A stretch of 64,000 nucleotides of DNA, taken from assembly GCA_029210465.1 (NCBI GenBank), contig JARGDL010000007.1, positions 1 to 64,000 on the forward strand, given 5' to 3'. This DNA comes from Stygiobacter electus. GTDB lineage: Bacteria > Bacteroidota > Ignavibacteria > Ignavibacteriales > Melioribacteraceae. The notes under the pieces were generated by a model. The model was given only the letters and a program-made list of their open reading frames with translations, was not told the DNA's origin and did not search any database. Shown here piece by piece: positions 35,707 to 44,703 of the stretch (position 1 is the stretch's first letter; every line of letters starts with the position of its first letter). Made by a program: the position numbers and the translations under genes.

Positions 35707-37821
35707 TTATTTCATTAATATCATTTTATTAACTTTTACGAAATTATCAGTTTCAATTCTGTATAAATAAATACCTGAAGCTAAATTCTTTGCATTGAAT
35801 TCAAATGTATATTGACCTGCATTTAAATAATTGTTAACTAAAGTTGTAACCTCTTTTCCAGTAATATCATAAACAACCAATTTAACATTACCACTCTTTG
35901 GAAGAGCAAACTTAATATTAGTTGTTGGGTTAAATGGATTTGGATAATTTTGATAAAGTTCATAAGAAACTGGTAACGAAACATTATCTTGTTTAATGTC
36001 TGTAGTTAATTTCAATAATTTCATTGCACCAATTAATCCAGTAACAACATATTTTGGATTATGAATACCACCACTTTTATCATTATGAGCAGTAATAGCA
36101 TTCCAATAAGCACTTAATTGATCTTTAGTCCAGGTTGATTTTGGAACAGGGAATGGTAAAAATTTTCCATTAGCATCATATTGCCCATATTCGGTACTGA
36201 AAGTAGTTCCTGGGATTTTACCAAGTTCATCCATAATTTTTCTAATCATACCCCAAACTTCATCTTGTAAACCTTCAACAATGCCATCATTATCCCAATC
36301 ACCATAACCATTAATAAATAATTTTGCATCAGCAAAAGATTGGAAAGTACTACCATGACATTGAGTACAAACTGCCAAATTGTCTTTCCCATCTGGTGTT
36401 TCAACGCTAAATGTATGTCCACCAACTTTAATTACATTACCTTGAGCATCAACTGGATTTGCTAAACCTAACATATGGCAAGAAACACAAGCATCTTTTG
36501 TATAACCTTTATGATTTGTTGAATACAACTTTTGACCACCTAACTCTAACATATTATTTGCAAATAAAATATCACCTTGAGGTCCATAGTGTGGTCCAAA
36601 TCTAATAGTTATAGAAGCAGCTAAAGCAGCGTTTGCTTCTGCACGTGATTGATGACAATTCATACAAACAGCACCAGTACCAGCTTCATTATATGTAATT
36701 TTTCTGGTTTTACCATCAGCAATTAATAAATCAGCTTCTGTTCTTCTTAATTGTTTAGCATTTGCATCGTTGTGAGGATCATGACAACCAGCACAAGTAA
36801 TTGGAGAATAAGAAACATCATAATATGGGTCTGTACTTGGAATTCCTTCTGTAAATTGTGCAAATCCTGCACCTGTATGGCATCTTACACATGATTCTCT
36901 ACCCGCACCTGAAGGATAACTTGTAGCACCAGCATGCTTTGAAGCATCCCATTGTTCAGGGAAAATATGACGTGTACCTGAATCATGGCAATAAGCACAA
37001 GGAGCTGGATCATAAGTTGCGACCATTCTTGAATCAGTAGTTGCGCCTAAATGTCCACTTGCTGGACCATGACAACTTTCACACTGAATGTTTGCTCTTT
37101 TCATTGCTTCAGGAAATTGTTGAACTAATTTGTCATATGTTCCAGCGGCTAATGTTGTAGGATATGTAAATGTTAAGTCATCAAAACCATCGTTAACAGC
37201 TGTAGGATTTTTGTCAAAACCTGTTGTATGGCAACCAATACAGTTAACACTATAATGATCTGTTGGACCACTTAAACCAGGAGTCCCATTCATTGCACGA
37301 GTAAACATTGAAGCGTGATGTGTGTTTTCATATTCAGCTACTTTTGTTGAGTGGCATGTTTTGCAAGATACTTTTGTATCTACACCATTTACAACTGTGT
37401 TGGTATAACCAAGATATTTTGCAGCATTAATAGTTATAGTTGAAGAGTAAGCTCCATCAGTAACTGTAATTTCATAAGCTCCAGGTTTATCGGGAGTAAA
37501 AGTTACTACTTGTGTTGAATCATTTTGAATATCTTTTGCATCTCCAACTTTTGCAGTTGAACCGGAAGGTTTTCTTGTTATTGTATAAGTTACAGCAGTT
37601 CCAAATTTTTTACCCTTTTCTGCAACTTTGAAATACATTAAAGATCCCACACCAACATTATTTAAACCTGTTGATGGATAAGTATAAATATCTGTTGTTG
37701 ATTTTGCAACATCTCTTGGCGAAACACCATAAACATTTATTGATAGTTTTACTGGTGTTTGAGCAAATAATGTTGCTGTAAACAAAAGTGAAATACATAA
37801 AGTTGTAAGTTTACGGAACAT
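35707..37821 (-). CDS. Nine-haem cytochrome c with T9SS sorting domain
   Basis: A 704-residue protein (ATG at 37821, GGAGGAA six bases upstream) with a signal peptide ending LFAQ. An Ig-like N-terminal domain (about 20-135) precedes a central region with nine CXXCH haem sites: CKTCH, CIGCH, CESCH, CAYCH, CVRCH, CAGCH, CMNCH, CVSCH and CTQCH. The last 80 residues are a full T9SS sorting domain (NYPNPFNPTTNI, GKEVTTLVNN, SGIYLYR, KMILMK). Haem would be attached in the periplasm and the folded protein then exported by the T9SS to the surface. An extracellular electron-transfer role is inferred. Eleven upstream codons were dropped. Confidence 0.9.
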   Translation of the reverse strand: MFRKLTTLCISLLFTATLFAQTPVKLSINVYGVSPRDVAKSTTDIYTYPSTGLNNVGVGSLMYFKVAEKGKKFGTAVTYTITRKPSGSTAKVGDAKDIQNDSTQVVTFTPDKPGAYEITVTDGAYSSTITINAAKYLGYTNTVVNGVDTKVSCKTCHSTKVAEYENTHHASMFTRAMNGTPGLSGPTDHYSVNCIGCHTTGFDKNPTAVNDGFDDLTFTYPTTLAAGTYDKLVQQFPEAMKRANIQCESCHGPASGHLGATTDSRMVATYDPAPCAYCHDSGTRHIFPEQWDASKHAGATSYPSGAGRESCVRCHTGAGFAQFTEGIPSTDPYYDVSYSPITCAGCHDPHNDANAKQLRRTEADLLIADGKTRKITYNEAGTGAVCMNCHQSRAEANAALAASITIRFGPHYGPQGDILFANNMLELGGQKLYSTNHKGYTKDACVSCHMLGLANPVDAQGNVIKVGGHTFSVETPDGKDNLAVCTQCHGSTFQSFADAKLFINGYGDWDNDGIVEGLQDEVWGMIRKIMDELGKIPGTTFSTEYGQYDANGKFLPFPVPKSTWTKDQLSAYWNAITAHNDKSGGIHNPKYVVTGLIGAMKLLKLTTDIKQDNVSLPVSYELYQNYPNPFNPTTNIKFALPKSGNVKLVVYDITGKEVTTLVNNYLNAGQYTFEFNAKNLASGIYLYRIETDNFVKVNKMILMK

Positions 37822-38050
37822 AAATTCCTCCATGTTTTTAAGATTTTTATTCATAAGTATGTCAAAAAAAGAAAAAGGACAAGATTATTCTTTTTCTAAT
37901 TAAAAAATAATAAGTTTTACTTAGATGTCAAAGTCTTTTTAAAAAAATTTTTAGTTAAAAAATCAAGGATGATTATCGAAAAAAATTATTATTAGTTTAG
38001 TTTTATTATTAAAGGTTGATTATTTTTTAAAATAAAATTTTAAGGTTAAA

Positions 38051-39457
38051 ATGCAGGTATTTAATACGCTCACTAAAAGAAAGGAAGAGTTTATTCCGTT
38101 AAATCCTCCTATTGTTACTATGTATATGTGTGGACCGACTGTTTATGATTATTTCCATATTGGAAATGCCCGTTCATTTATTATGTCAGATGTTATAAGA
38201 AGATATCTTGAGTATAAAAATTTTAATGTTAAGTTTGTTATGAATTTAACAGATGTTGAAGATAAAATAATTAAAAAGGCTAATGAACAAAATACATCTG
38301 CTCAATCAGTTTCTGAATTTTATGCGAATGCTTTTTTTGAAGATATAAATAAATTAAGAATAAAAAAGGCAAATGAATATCCTAAAGCTACTGCACATAT
38401 TGAAGATATGATAGAACTGATTAAAGAATTAGAACAAAAAGGGATTGCTTATAATATTGATGGGGATGTTTATTATGATATTACTAAGTTTAACGAATAT
38501 GGAAAATTAAGTGGTAAAAAAATTGATGAATTAGAAGCTGGTTCAAGAGTGGAAATATCCGAGCTTAAAAGAAACCCTTTGGATTTTGCGTTATGGAAAA
38601 AAGCTAAAGAAGGTGAACCAAGTTGGGATAGTCCATGGGGGAAAGGAAGACCCGGATGGCATATTGAATGTTCTGCAATGAGTACGAAACACCTTGGTGA
38701 TACAATAGATATTCATGCTGGCGGAAATGATTTAATCTTTCCTCATCATGAAAATGAAATTGCTCAAAGTGAAGGTGCAAAAGGCAAACAATTTGTTAGA
38801 TATTGGATTCATTTTGGATTTCTTAATATTCAAAATGAAAAAATGTCTAAATCGCTCGGTAATTTCTTTAATGCTCGTGATATTTTAAAACTTTATTCAG
38901 TTGATGCAATTAGATTTTTCTTTTGCCAAACACATTATCGTGGTCCATTAAATTTTAGTGAAGAATTACTTGAAGCATCAGAAAAAGGTGTTGAAAAAAT
39001 TAAAAATTTTCTTCTGAGAATTAATGAAGAAATTGATAATGTTAATTCTAATGAAACAGTTAATCCATTTGATATAAATAAATATGTTATTGAATTTGAA
39101 AATTCAATGGATGATGATTTTAACACACCAAAAGCTTTAGCTGTAATTTTTGAATTAATAAAAGATGCAAATAAATTATTGGATAATAATCATTTAAATA
39201 AACAATCTATTTTGGAAATAAAAGAGTTCTTAAAAAAATCACTTGATGATGTTTTTGGAATAATAAGTTTCGACGAAATGAAAGCTAATGTAAAATCAAT
39301 TGAAGACGATTTGATAAAATTGATTTTAGATCTTAGAGATGAATTAAAAAAAGAAAAAAATTATAATTTAGCTGATAAAATTAGAAACTCACTTAATGAT
39401 TTAGGTATTATTGTACAAGACAGTAAAACGGGAACAACTTATAAGAAAAAATTTTGA
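38051..39457 (+). CDS. cysS: Cysteine--tRNA ligase
   Basis: A 468-residue class I synthetase with HIGH as FHIGNA in CGPTVYDYFHIGNARSF and KMSKS in NEKMSKSLGNF. Zinc ligands are visible in CGPT, HIECSAMS and HHENEIAQSEG. Length and domain order are normal. It charges tRNA-Cys. Its stop overlaps the next start (TGATG), so the following envelope gene is coupled to it. The start is a plain ATG after an A/T-rich 230-bp region with no other feature. Confidence 0.95.
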   Translation: MQVFNTLTKRKEEFIPLNPPIVTMYMCGPTVYDYFHIGNARSFIMSDVIRRYLEYKNFNVKFVMNLTDVEDKIIKKANEQNTSAQSVSEFYANAFFEDINKLRIKKANEYPKATAHIEDMIELIKELEQKGIAYNIDGDVYYDITKFNEYGKLSGKKIDELEAGSRVEISELKRNPLDFALWKKAKEGEPSWDSPWGKGRPGWHIECSAMSTKHLGDTIDIHAGGNDLIFPHHENEIAQSEGAKGKQFVRYWIHFGFLNIQNEKMSKSLGNFFNARDILKLYSVDAIRFFFCQTHYRGPLNFSEELLEASEKGVEKIKNFLLRINEEIDNVNSNETVNPFDINKYVIEFENSMDDDFNTPKALAVIFELIKDANKLLDNNHLNKQSILEIKEFLKKSLDDVFGIISFDEMKANVKSIEDDLIKLILDLRDELKKEKNYNLADKIRNSLNDLGIIVQDSKTGTTYKKKF

Positions 39458-40221
39458 TGAAAAAAATAATTTTTAGTTTGTTAATTTTTATAAACGTCAC
39501 TTTTGCTCAGGGTACAAGTGGTACATCGGCTAAATATGAATATCGTTATTTAATTGATTTACCTACTGCCGGTGTAATCAATCGTGGTTTTTATTCTTTG
39601 TCATTTGAAGCATTGCCTTATGGCGTACTAATTTCAAGATTTGATGTTGGTGTTTTAGAAAGATTTAGTTTGGGAATTTCTTATGGAGGAAGTAATATCA
39701 TTGGTTCTGGGAAAATAGATTTTTATAAACTGCCCGGAATAAATGTTAAATTAAGATTTTTAGATGAATCATTATTGTTGCCTGCATTTGCTATTGGTTT
39801 TGATTCTCAAGGTAAAGGATTTTTTGATAAATCAATAAATAGATATGAAATTAAATCACCTGGATTTTATATAGCTGCATCAAAAAATTTTGAATTACTT
39901 GGATATTTGAGTTTACATGCGCTATTAAATTATTCTTTAGAAAGAAATGATAACGATAAAGATCTAAACTTTGGACTAGGTTTTGAAAAAACCGTAGGAG
40001 AATTTATTTCATTTATTGCGGAATATAATATTGCTTTTAATGATAATACTGGTTTGTCATTTGGAAAAGGAAATGGTTATCTAAATTGTGGATTTAGATT
40101 TGATATTGGTGATGGATTGACTATTGGTATTGATTTCAGAGATATTCTAAAGAATAAAAAAATTAATAGCAATGCCGCTGATAGAGGCTTATTTGTACAA
40201 TATATTAAAGGAATATTTTAG
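39457..40221 (+). CDS. Predicted outer-membrane protein of unknown function
   Basis: The 254-residue protein has a signal peptide (1-18, ending TFAQG). The body has alternating amphipathic strands and Gly/Phe/Tyr-rich turns (SLGISYGGSN, INVKLRFLD, NCGFRFDIGDG), consistent with a small beta-barrel. No family is named. It overlaps cysS by one base. The role is unknown. Confidence 0.65.
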   Translation: MKKIIFSLLIFINVTFAQGTSGTSAKYEYRYLIDLPTAGVINRGFYSLSFEALPYGVLISRFDVGVLERFSLGISYGGSNIIGSGKIDFYKLPGINVKLRFLDESLLLPAFAIGFDSQGKGFFDKSINRYEIKSPGFYIAASKNFELLGYLSLHALLNYSLERNDNDKDLNFGLGFEKTVGEFISFIAEYNIAFNDNTGLSFGKGNGYLNCGFRFDIGDGLTIGIDFRDILKNKKINSNAADRGLFVQYIKGIF

Positions 40222-40350
40222 CTGTCCTTTTAAAATTACACTTCAGTTTAAAAATTTATACATATCTTTAATAAGCATTTGAATTTTTTAATTAACAGAA
40301 ACTTTTTTAAGGTATACATTTTGTAATAGTTTTAATAAAATGAGGTTCTT

Positions 40351-41220
40351 ATGAAACGATTTTATAAATATTTGATTTTAATACCATTCATTATTTTGAG
40401 TGGTTGTTATACTCAAATTGCAGTTTATGATCATGATAATGATGAATATGCTTATGAGGATAATTATAATGAAAGTGATTCATTAGCATATCAGGATGAA
40501 TACCAAGATAATGATTTTAATTATCCAAATTACAGAAGATATTTTTGGGGATATTATCCTTCGACTTATTTTTCTTTTGGATTGTATGATCCATGGTATT
40601 ACAACTACTTCCCTTATAGAGATTATTACTGGTATGATCCCTTTTACTATTTAAGTCCTGGTTATGCTAATTATTGGTTATACTATCCACCAGTTTACAA
40701 CTGGTATTGGTGGAAACCCTATACATTTTATGGTAACGATTATAAATACAGAAATATTCCAATTACAAGATTAAGAGATAACAATTCTGAACGAAATGCA
40801 GGTGCGGGTACAAGATCAGGTTATGACAGAGGCTCAAGAAATTCATCATACCAAAATTCGAATAATGATAGAAAAAATGATGTTGATTTATCTCGTTCAA
40901 GAGTTTCAAGAGGCGGAAGTAATTCATCTGGTAGTAATACACAAATCAACAAAGGGAATCAATCCAGTGGTAACTACGATAGACCAAGTTCGAGAACAAG
41001 AACTGAATCATCTGGAAGATCATCGGATAGAAGAACAAATGAAAAAAACTCAGGTGAAAATAGAAGAGAAAGACCAGCACCTTCAAACTCGTCAAATTAT
41101 GAACCACAAAGAAGTTATTCACCACCACCTAGCTCATCCAATTCAGGTGGTTCAAGAAGTTCAGATGGCGGAGGCAGATCCTCTAGCTCTAGTCGTAGTG
41201 GTAGTGAAAGAAGAAGATAA
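40351..41220 (+). CDS. Tyr/Trp-rich lipoprotein with Ser/Arg-rich tail
   Basis: The 289-residue protein has a lipobox (ILSGC near residue 19), so it is probably lipid-anchored in the envelope. Residues about 30-130 are very rich in Tyr, Asp, Trp and Pro (DPWYYNYFPYRDYYWYDP), and the last 140 residues are a low-complexity Ser, Arg, Asn and Gly tract. It has GAGGTT five bases before the ATG. Low-complexity surface lipoproteins of this sort occur in Bacteroidota relatives without known function. A competing frame (40796-41233) exists but is the same low-complexity DNA read one base off. It could be a structural or adhesive surface component. Confidence 0.7.
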   Translation: MKRFYKYLILIPFIILSGCYTQIAVYDHDNDEYAYEDNYNESDSLAYQDEYQDNDFNYPNYRRYFWGYYPSTYFSFGLYDPWYYNYFPYRDYYWYDPFYYLSPGYANYWLYYPPVYNWYWWKPYTFYGNDYKYRNIPITRLRDNNSERNAGAGTRSGYDRGSRNSSYQNSNNDRKNDVDLSRSRVSRGGSNSSGSNTQINKGNQSSGNYDRPSSRTRTESSGRSSDRRTNEKNSGENRRERPAPSNSSNYEPQRSYSPPPSSSNSGGSRSSDGGGRSSSSSRSGSERRR

Positions 41221-41236
41221 CTTATACAGGTGATTT

Positions 41237-42682
41237 ATGAATACATACAAAAATATTTTCATTATTATTTTAACTTTACTTGCATTCCAAATCAAAGCAC
41301 AAAATTATAATGACGTTTTAAGATTAAGTGAAGAAAATATTATAACAAATGCTCGATTTTTAGGAATGGGGAATACAGCTATTTCTTTTTCAAATGATTT
41401 AGTTGCAGGATTATTTAATCCTGCAGGAATTGCTCTATTAAGAAAAGGAGAAATTGATTTTAGTTTTAATTCCAATTCGTTTTCAAATGATGCAACCTTT
41501 TTTAATGGGTTTTCTAAATCAAATAATACTTCATCGAGATTCAATCAAGTTGGTGTTGCTTTACCTGTTCCAACAAGTAGAGGAAGTTTAACATTTGCTT
41601 TTGGGTATAATATAAATCAAGATTTTAATAGAGTATTAAATTTTAATGGATTTAATGATGGTAATAATTCTATGATTCAGGATTTGACAAATTATAATGA
41701 TGATATTGCATATAATCTCGCATTGAGTTATCCACTTTATGATAAAAATAATAAATACATTAAAGATACTACTTTAGTCAATGGACGATTAAATCAAAGT
41801 GGAGATATTAGTAACTCTGGAAAAATTTCTAATTGGTATTTTACTGCGGGAATTGAAATTGACAAAGATGTTTTTCTTGGGGGAAGTATTAGCATAATGA
41901 ATGGTGAATTTTATAAAATAAGAGATTATTGGGAAAAAGATTTAAAAGATTTATATCCAAGCAATTTATTATTAGATCCTGTTGAACCAAAATCTTCAGA
42001 TTTTCAAGAGTTTTATTTTAGAGATAGATTAAATTGGTCATTATCAGGTTATGAATTTAAATTAGGAATAATTTCAAAAATTAATGAAAATATTAATGTA
42101 GGCTTAGCAGTTAGATTTCCACAAGTATTTTCAATTAAAGAAGGTTATTCAGTATATGCAACAAGTAAATTCAGAAATTCATTTTGGGAAGATAATGTCC
42201 CCGAATCTAAAATAGAATATGATATTACAACTCCTTATGTTTATAGCGGCGGTATTTCTTATAAAAACGATAATTTGTTATTAGCACTTGATGCTAAACT
42301 AATTGATTATGCTACAGCTGAATTTACAGCCGGATTTGATAAAAATATACGTTTGGATAAAAACAAAGAAATAAATGATCTTTTTAAATCTGTTGTTAAT
42401 TTAAATGCTGGTGGTGAATATTTTGTCCCAAATTTAAAATTAACATTACGCGCAGGTTTTATGTATAAACCATCTGCATTTAAAGATGATCCAAGTGATT
42501 TTGATAAAAAGTTTATTACACTTGGAGCTGGCTATAAATTATCGAAAAAGTTAAACTTAGATTTTGCTTATGCTTATGGATGGTGGAAAGATATTGGAGA
42601 CAATTATGGAAGTAATCTTTCAAGAATTTATCAAGATATAAGCATCAGAAATTTTTTAACCACACTAAAATACTATTTTTAA
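41237..42682 (+). CDS. OmpP1/FadL-like outer-membrane transporter
   Basis: The 481-residue protein has a signal peptide (1-22, ending IKAQN), an N-terminal ARFLGMGNTAISFSNDLVAGLFNPAGIAL segment and a long barrel ending in LKYYF. The N-terminal phrase is typical of FadL/TodX and PorV-like barrels in this phylum. FadL-type proteins bring hydrophobic compounds such as fatty acids through the outer membrane. The substrate cannot be predicted. AGGTG lies five bases before the ATG, in the identical context (AGGTGATTTAT) seen at the next gene's start. It lies 16 bases after the lipoprotein. Confidence 0.78.
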   Translation: MNTYKNIFIIILTLLAFQIKAQNYNDVLRLSEENIITNARFLGMGNTAISFSNDLVAGLFNPAGIALLRKGEIDFSFNSNSFSNDATFFNGFSKSNNTSSRFNQVGVALPVPTSRGSLTFAFGYNINQDFNRVLNFNGFNDGNNSMIQDLTNYNDDIAYNLALSYPLYDKNNKYIKDTTLVNGRLNQSGDISNSGKISNWYFTAGIEIDKDVFLGGSISIMNGEFYKIRDYWEKDLKDLYPSNLLLDPVEPKSSDFQEFYFRDRLNWSLSGYEFKLGIISKINENINVGLAVRFPQVFSIKEGYSVYATSKFRNSFWEDNVPESKIEYDITTPYVYSGGISYKNDNLLLALDAKLIDYATAEFTAGFDKNIRLDKNKEINDLFKSVVNLNAGGEYFVPNLKLTLRAGFMYKPSAFKDDPSDFDKKFITLGAGYKLSKKLNLDFAYAYGWWKDIGDNYGSNLSRIYQDISIRNFLTTLKYYF

Positions 42683-42706
42683 TTTCCTACAAATTGACTG
42701 CAATTA

Positions 42707-42734
42707 ATGAGCATCATATTTTTATGATGCTCAT
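42707..42734 (+). terminator. Strong hairpin ahead of rsgA
   Basis: A perfect 12-bp stem (42707-42718 with 42723-42734) with a TTTT loop lies six bases before the rsgA ribosome site. It follows the outer-membrane gene and may end its transcript. Being so close to the next start, it could also influence rsgA translation. A TTGACT (42694-42699)/TATTTT (42717-42722) pair with 17-base spacing overlaps it. Confidence 0.6.
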
Positions 42735-42749
42735 TTCAAAAGGTGATTT

Positions 42750-43703
42750 ATCAAAGGCTTAGTTTATAAAATAGAAAGTAAAGATTATTATATCTTAGAT
42801 GAGAATAAAAATTCAATTCGATGTTCGCTTCGGGGTAAATTTCAAAAAGAATTTAATTTGAAGAAAAATAAACTGTTTGAAGTTGATCTTGTTGTAGTAG
42901 GTGATTTTGTCGAATTTACACTCAATCACGATGGGAGCGGTGTTATTGAATCTATTTATGAAAGGAAAAATTTTATTTCAAGAAAAGCTCCAAGAATAAA
43001 AGGTGCAAGTTTTCGTGGTGAAAGATTAGAACAAAAAATAGCTTCTAACGTTGATAATATCATTATTGTTTCAAGTACACAAAATCCTCAGTTTAATAAT
43101 AAAACGATTGATAGGTTTTTAGTAATTGGCGAAAGTTCAAATGTTAATTGCGTTATAGTCATAAATAAAATTGACTTAGATAAAGAAAATAATTTTAAAT
43201 CATTTTCAGATTTATATAAAAAAATTGGTTATTCAGTAATAGAAACATCAGTTAATGAAAAAATTGGTATTCAAGAATTAAAAAATATTTTATCTAATAA
43301 AATAAATTTGATTTGGGGACAATCTGGGGTTGGCAAATCATCTTTGTTGAATGCAATGTTCCCGATATTGAATTTAAAGATTGGAGATGTAAGTCAAAAA
43401 ACATCAAAGGGAAAACACACAACCGTTACTTCTATACTTAAGAAAATAGAAAATGAAACTTATGTTATTGATACTCCTGGTGTACGTGAAATAGAGCCCT
43501 ATGGAATTACGAAAGAAGATTTAGGACATTATTTTATTGAATTCAAAGATTTTATAAACGAATGTAAATTTAATACATGTACACATTTTCATGAACCTGA
43601 TTGTGCTGTAAGAAAAGCTGTGGAGGAAAATAGAATTTCACTTGAACGATACAAAAGTTATTTGAATATTTTAGAAACAATTGAAGATGATATGAATTTT
43701 TAA
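42750..43703 (+). CDS. rsgA: Ribosome assembly GTPase RsgA, apparent AUC start
   Basis: Circularly permuted GTPase that assists 30S subunit maturation. The G motifs are in permuted order: NKID (G4), then GQSGVGKSSLLN (G1) and DTPGVRE (G3), and a C-terminal zinc cluster follows (CKFNTCTHFHEPDC). From the TTG at 42858 the protein would lack the first OB-fold strand. Reading upstream in frame restores it (IKGLVYKIESKDYYIL...IRCSLRGKF) back to an ATC at 42750, placed exactly where ATG sits relative to AGGTG in the preceding gene. An in-frame TGA lies two codons upstream (42744-42746). So ATC is either a true rare start or an ATG changed by one base. Full length is 317 residues. Confidence 0.9.
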   Translation: MKGLVYKIESKDYYILDENKNSIRCSLRGKFQKEFNLKKNKLFEVDLVVVGDFVEFTLNHDGSGVIESIYERKNFISRKAPRIKGASFRGERLEQKIASNVDNIIIVSSTQNPQFNNKTIDRFLVIGESSNVNCVIVINKIDLDKENNFKSFSDLYKKIGYSVIETSVNEKIGIQELKNILSNKINLIWGQSGVGKSSLLNAMFPILNLKIGDVSQKTSKGKHTTVTSILKKIENETYVIDTPGVREIEPYGITKEDLGHYFIEFKDFINECKFNTCTHFHEPDCAVRKAVEENRISLERYKSYLNILETIEDDMNF

Positions 43704-44599
43704 AGTGATAATATTTTATAATACATTCTTTCAATAAACTTATTAACAACTTTATCCGGCACTCCATCAATATGTTTAGATTTTAGTCTCATATCTATTT
43801 GATCATTTATATAATCAATTAAATAAAATTTGTGATCTTTTGTTAAAGCAATTTCAGTAGAGAAGTAATCAAGTTTGGTTATTTGTGCTAATCTTTTTGT
43901 AATCTTCATAAGTTGCTGCAAATGTTTTTGTTTTATTTCCTTAGCTGTTAAAATATTATAAATATGTAATTGGTCATCCCAAAAAGTTGGAATAACTGTA
44001 TCGAAGGCCCAAATTAATCTAAACCATGCACGCTTACCACTTATCGTACGAGGATATATTTTTTCTTGGATTAGAAATTTTTCATCAGGACTTTTCATTC
44101 TTGATTGTTGAATTTCTTCTAAAGTTGTTGCATTTTTTATTACACCTTCACCACCACCGCTATATAAAGATGGTTTAATAATAAAAGGTTTACCGATATG
44201 GTCTAAATCTTTTTCTGTAAGTAAAAGTCTGTAATCTTCTTTAAATGAAGAAAGTATGTAAGTTTTTGGAAGTTTAAATTTATTTTCAAGTAATTTGTTA
44301 TGCATAATAGCCTTATCAATAGTTTTAATCACTTTTTGATATGGATTAATGATATAACATTTTCTTCTTTTTAATATTTGTGCAATTGGAATAAATGAAA
44401 CATCCTCGTCAGAAGCTCTGTCTAAAAGTGCAGTGAATTGTAATTTTTTGTTCTGAAGTAAATTTATTACATCATGAACATTGTCTGGTTTGATTAAATA
44501 TGTTTTAAGACCATAATATTGAAAATAGTCTTCAATTAATTCAATAAAATCGTAATCATATTCCCAGGTAAAGGAAATAGCTAAATCAAATTGTTCCAT
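43700..44599 (-). CDS. ATP-grasp domain protein
   Basis: The 299-residue protein has an ATP-grasp fold. Lys and Gly-rich loop are in GKPFIIKPSLYSGGGEGV (about 137-154), and the metal-binding C-terminal end is LIDYINDQIDMR. Enzymes with this fold form amide or ester bonds through acyl-phosphates. The substrate is unknown; RimK-like peptide ligation is one option. It converges on rsgA with a four-base overlap and is on its own in the opposite direction. No signal peptide is present, so it should be cytoplasmic. Confidence 0.7.
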   Translation of the reverse strand: MEQFDLAISFTWEYDYDFIELIEDYFQYYGLKTYLIKPDNVHDVINLLQNKKLQFTALLDRASDEDVSFIPIAQILKRRKCYIINPYQKVIKTIDKAIMHNKLLENKFKLPKTYILSSFKEDYRLLLTEKDLDHIGKPFIIKPSLYSGGGEGVIKNATTLEEIQQSRMKSPDEKFLIQEKIYPRTISGKRAWFRLIWAFDTVIPTFWDDQLHIYNILTAKEIKQKHLQQLMKITKRLAQITKLDYFSTEIALTKDHKFYLIDYINDQIDMRLKSKHIDGVPDKVVNKFIERMYYKILSL

Positions 44600-44650
44600 T
44601 GATAAATATTTTTCTTATAAAGATAAATGTTTATTAACATTAAATGAAAG

Positions 44651-44683
44651 TTTGTTAATCTTAACTTTAAAAACTATTTTTTG
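44651..44683 (+). promoter_or_regulatory. Bacteroidota-type promoter candidate for the TPR operon
   Basis: TTTG (44651-44654) and TATTTTTTG (44675-44683) are 20 bases apart and lie just upstream of the TPR lipoprotein start (44704). The second box has one extra base relative to TAnnTTTG. Weak evidence. Confidence 0.3.
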
Positions 44684-44703
44684 CAGCAAATTAAAAAGGA
44701 ACT

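Noticed and set aside
40796-41233. 145-codon plus-strand ORF inside the lipoprotein gene
   Set aside because: It is the +1 reading of low-complexity Ser/Arg DNA and gives a Gln/Met/Val-rich peptide. The lipoprotein frame has signal, lipobox and ribosome site.
42858-43703. RsgA starting at the TTG at 42858
   Set aside because: It would delete the first 36 residues of the OB-fold that are conserved in the family and are encoded in frame just upstream.
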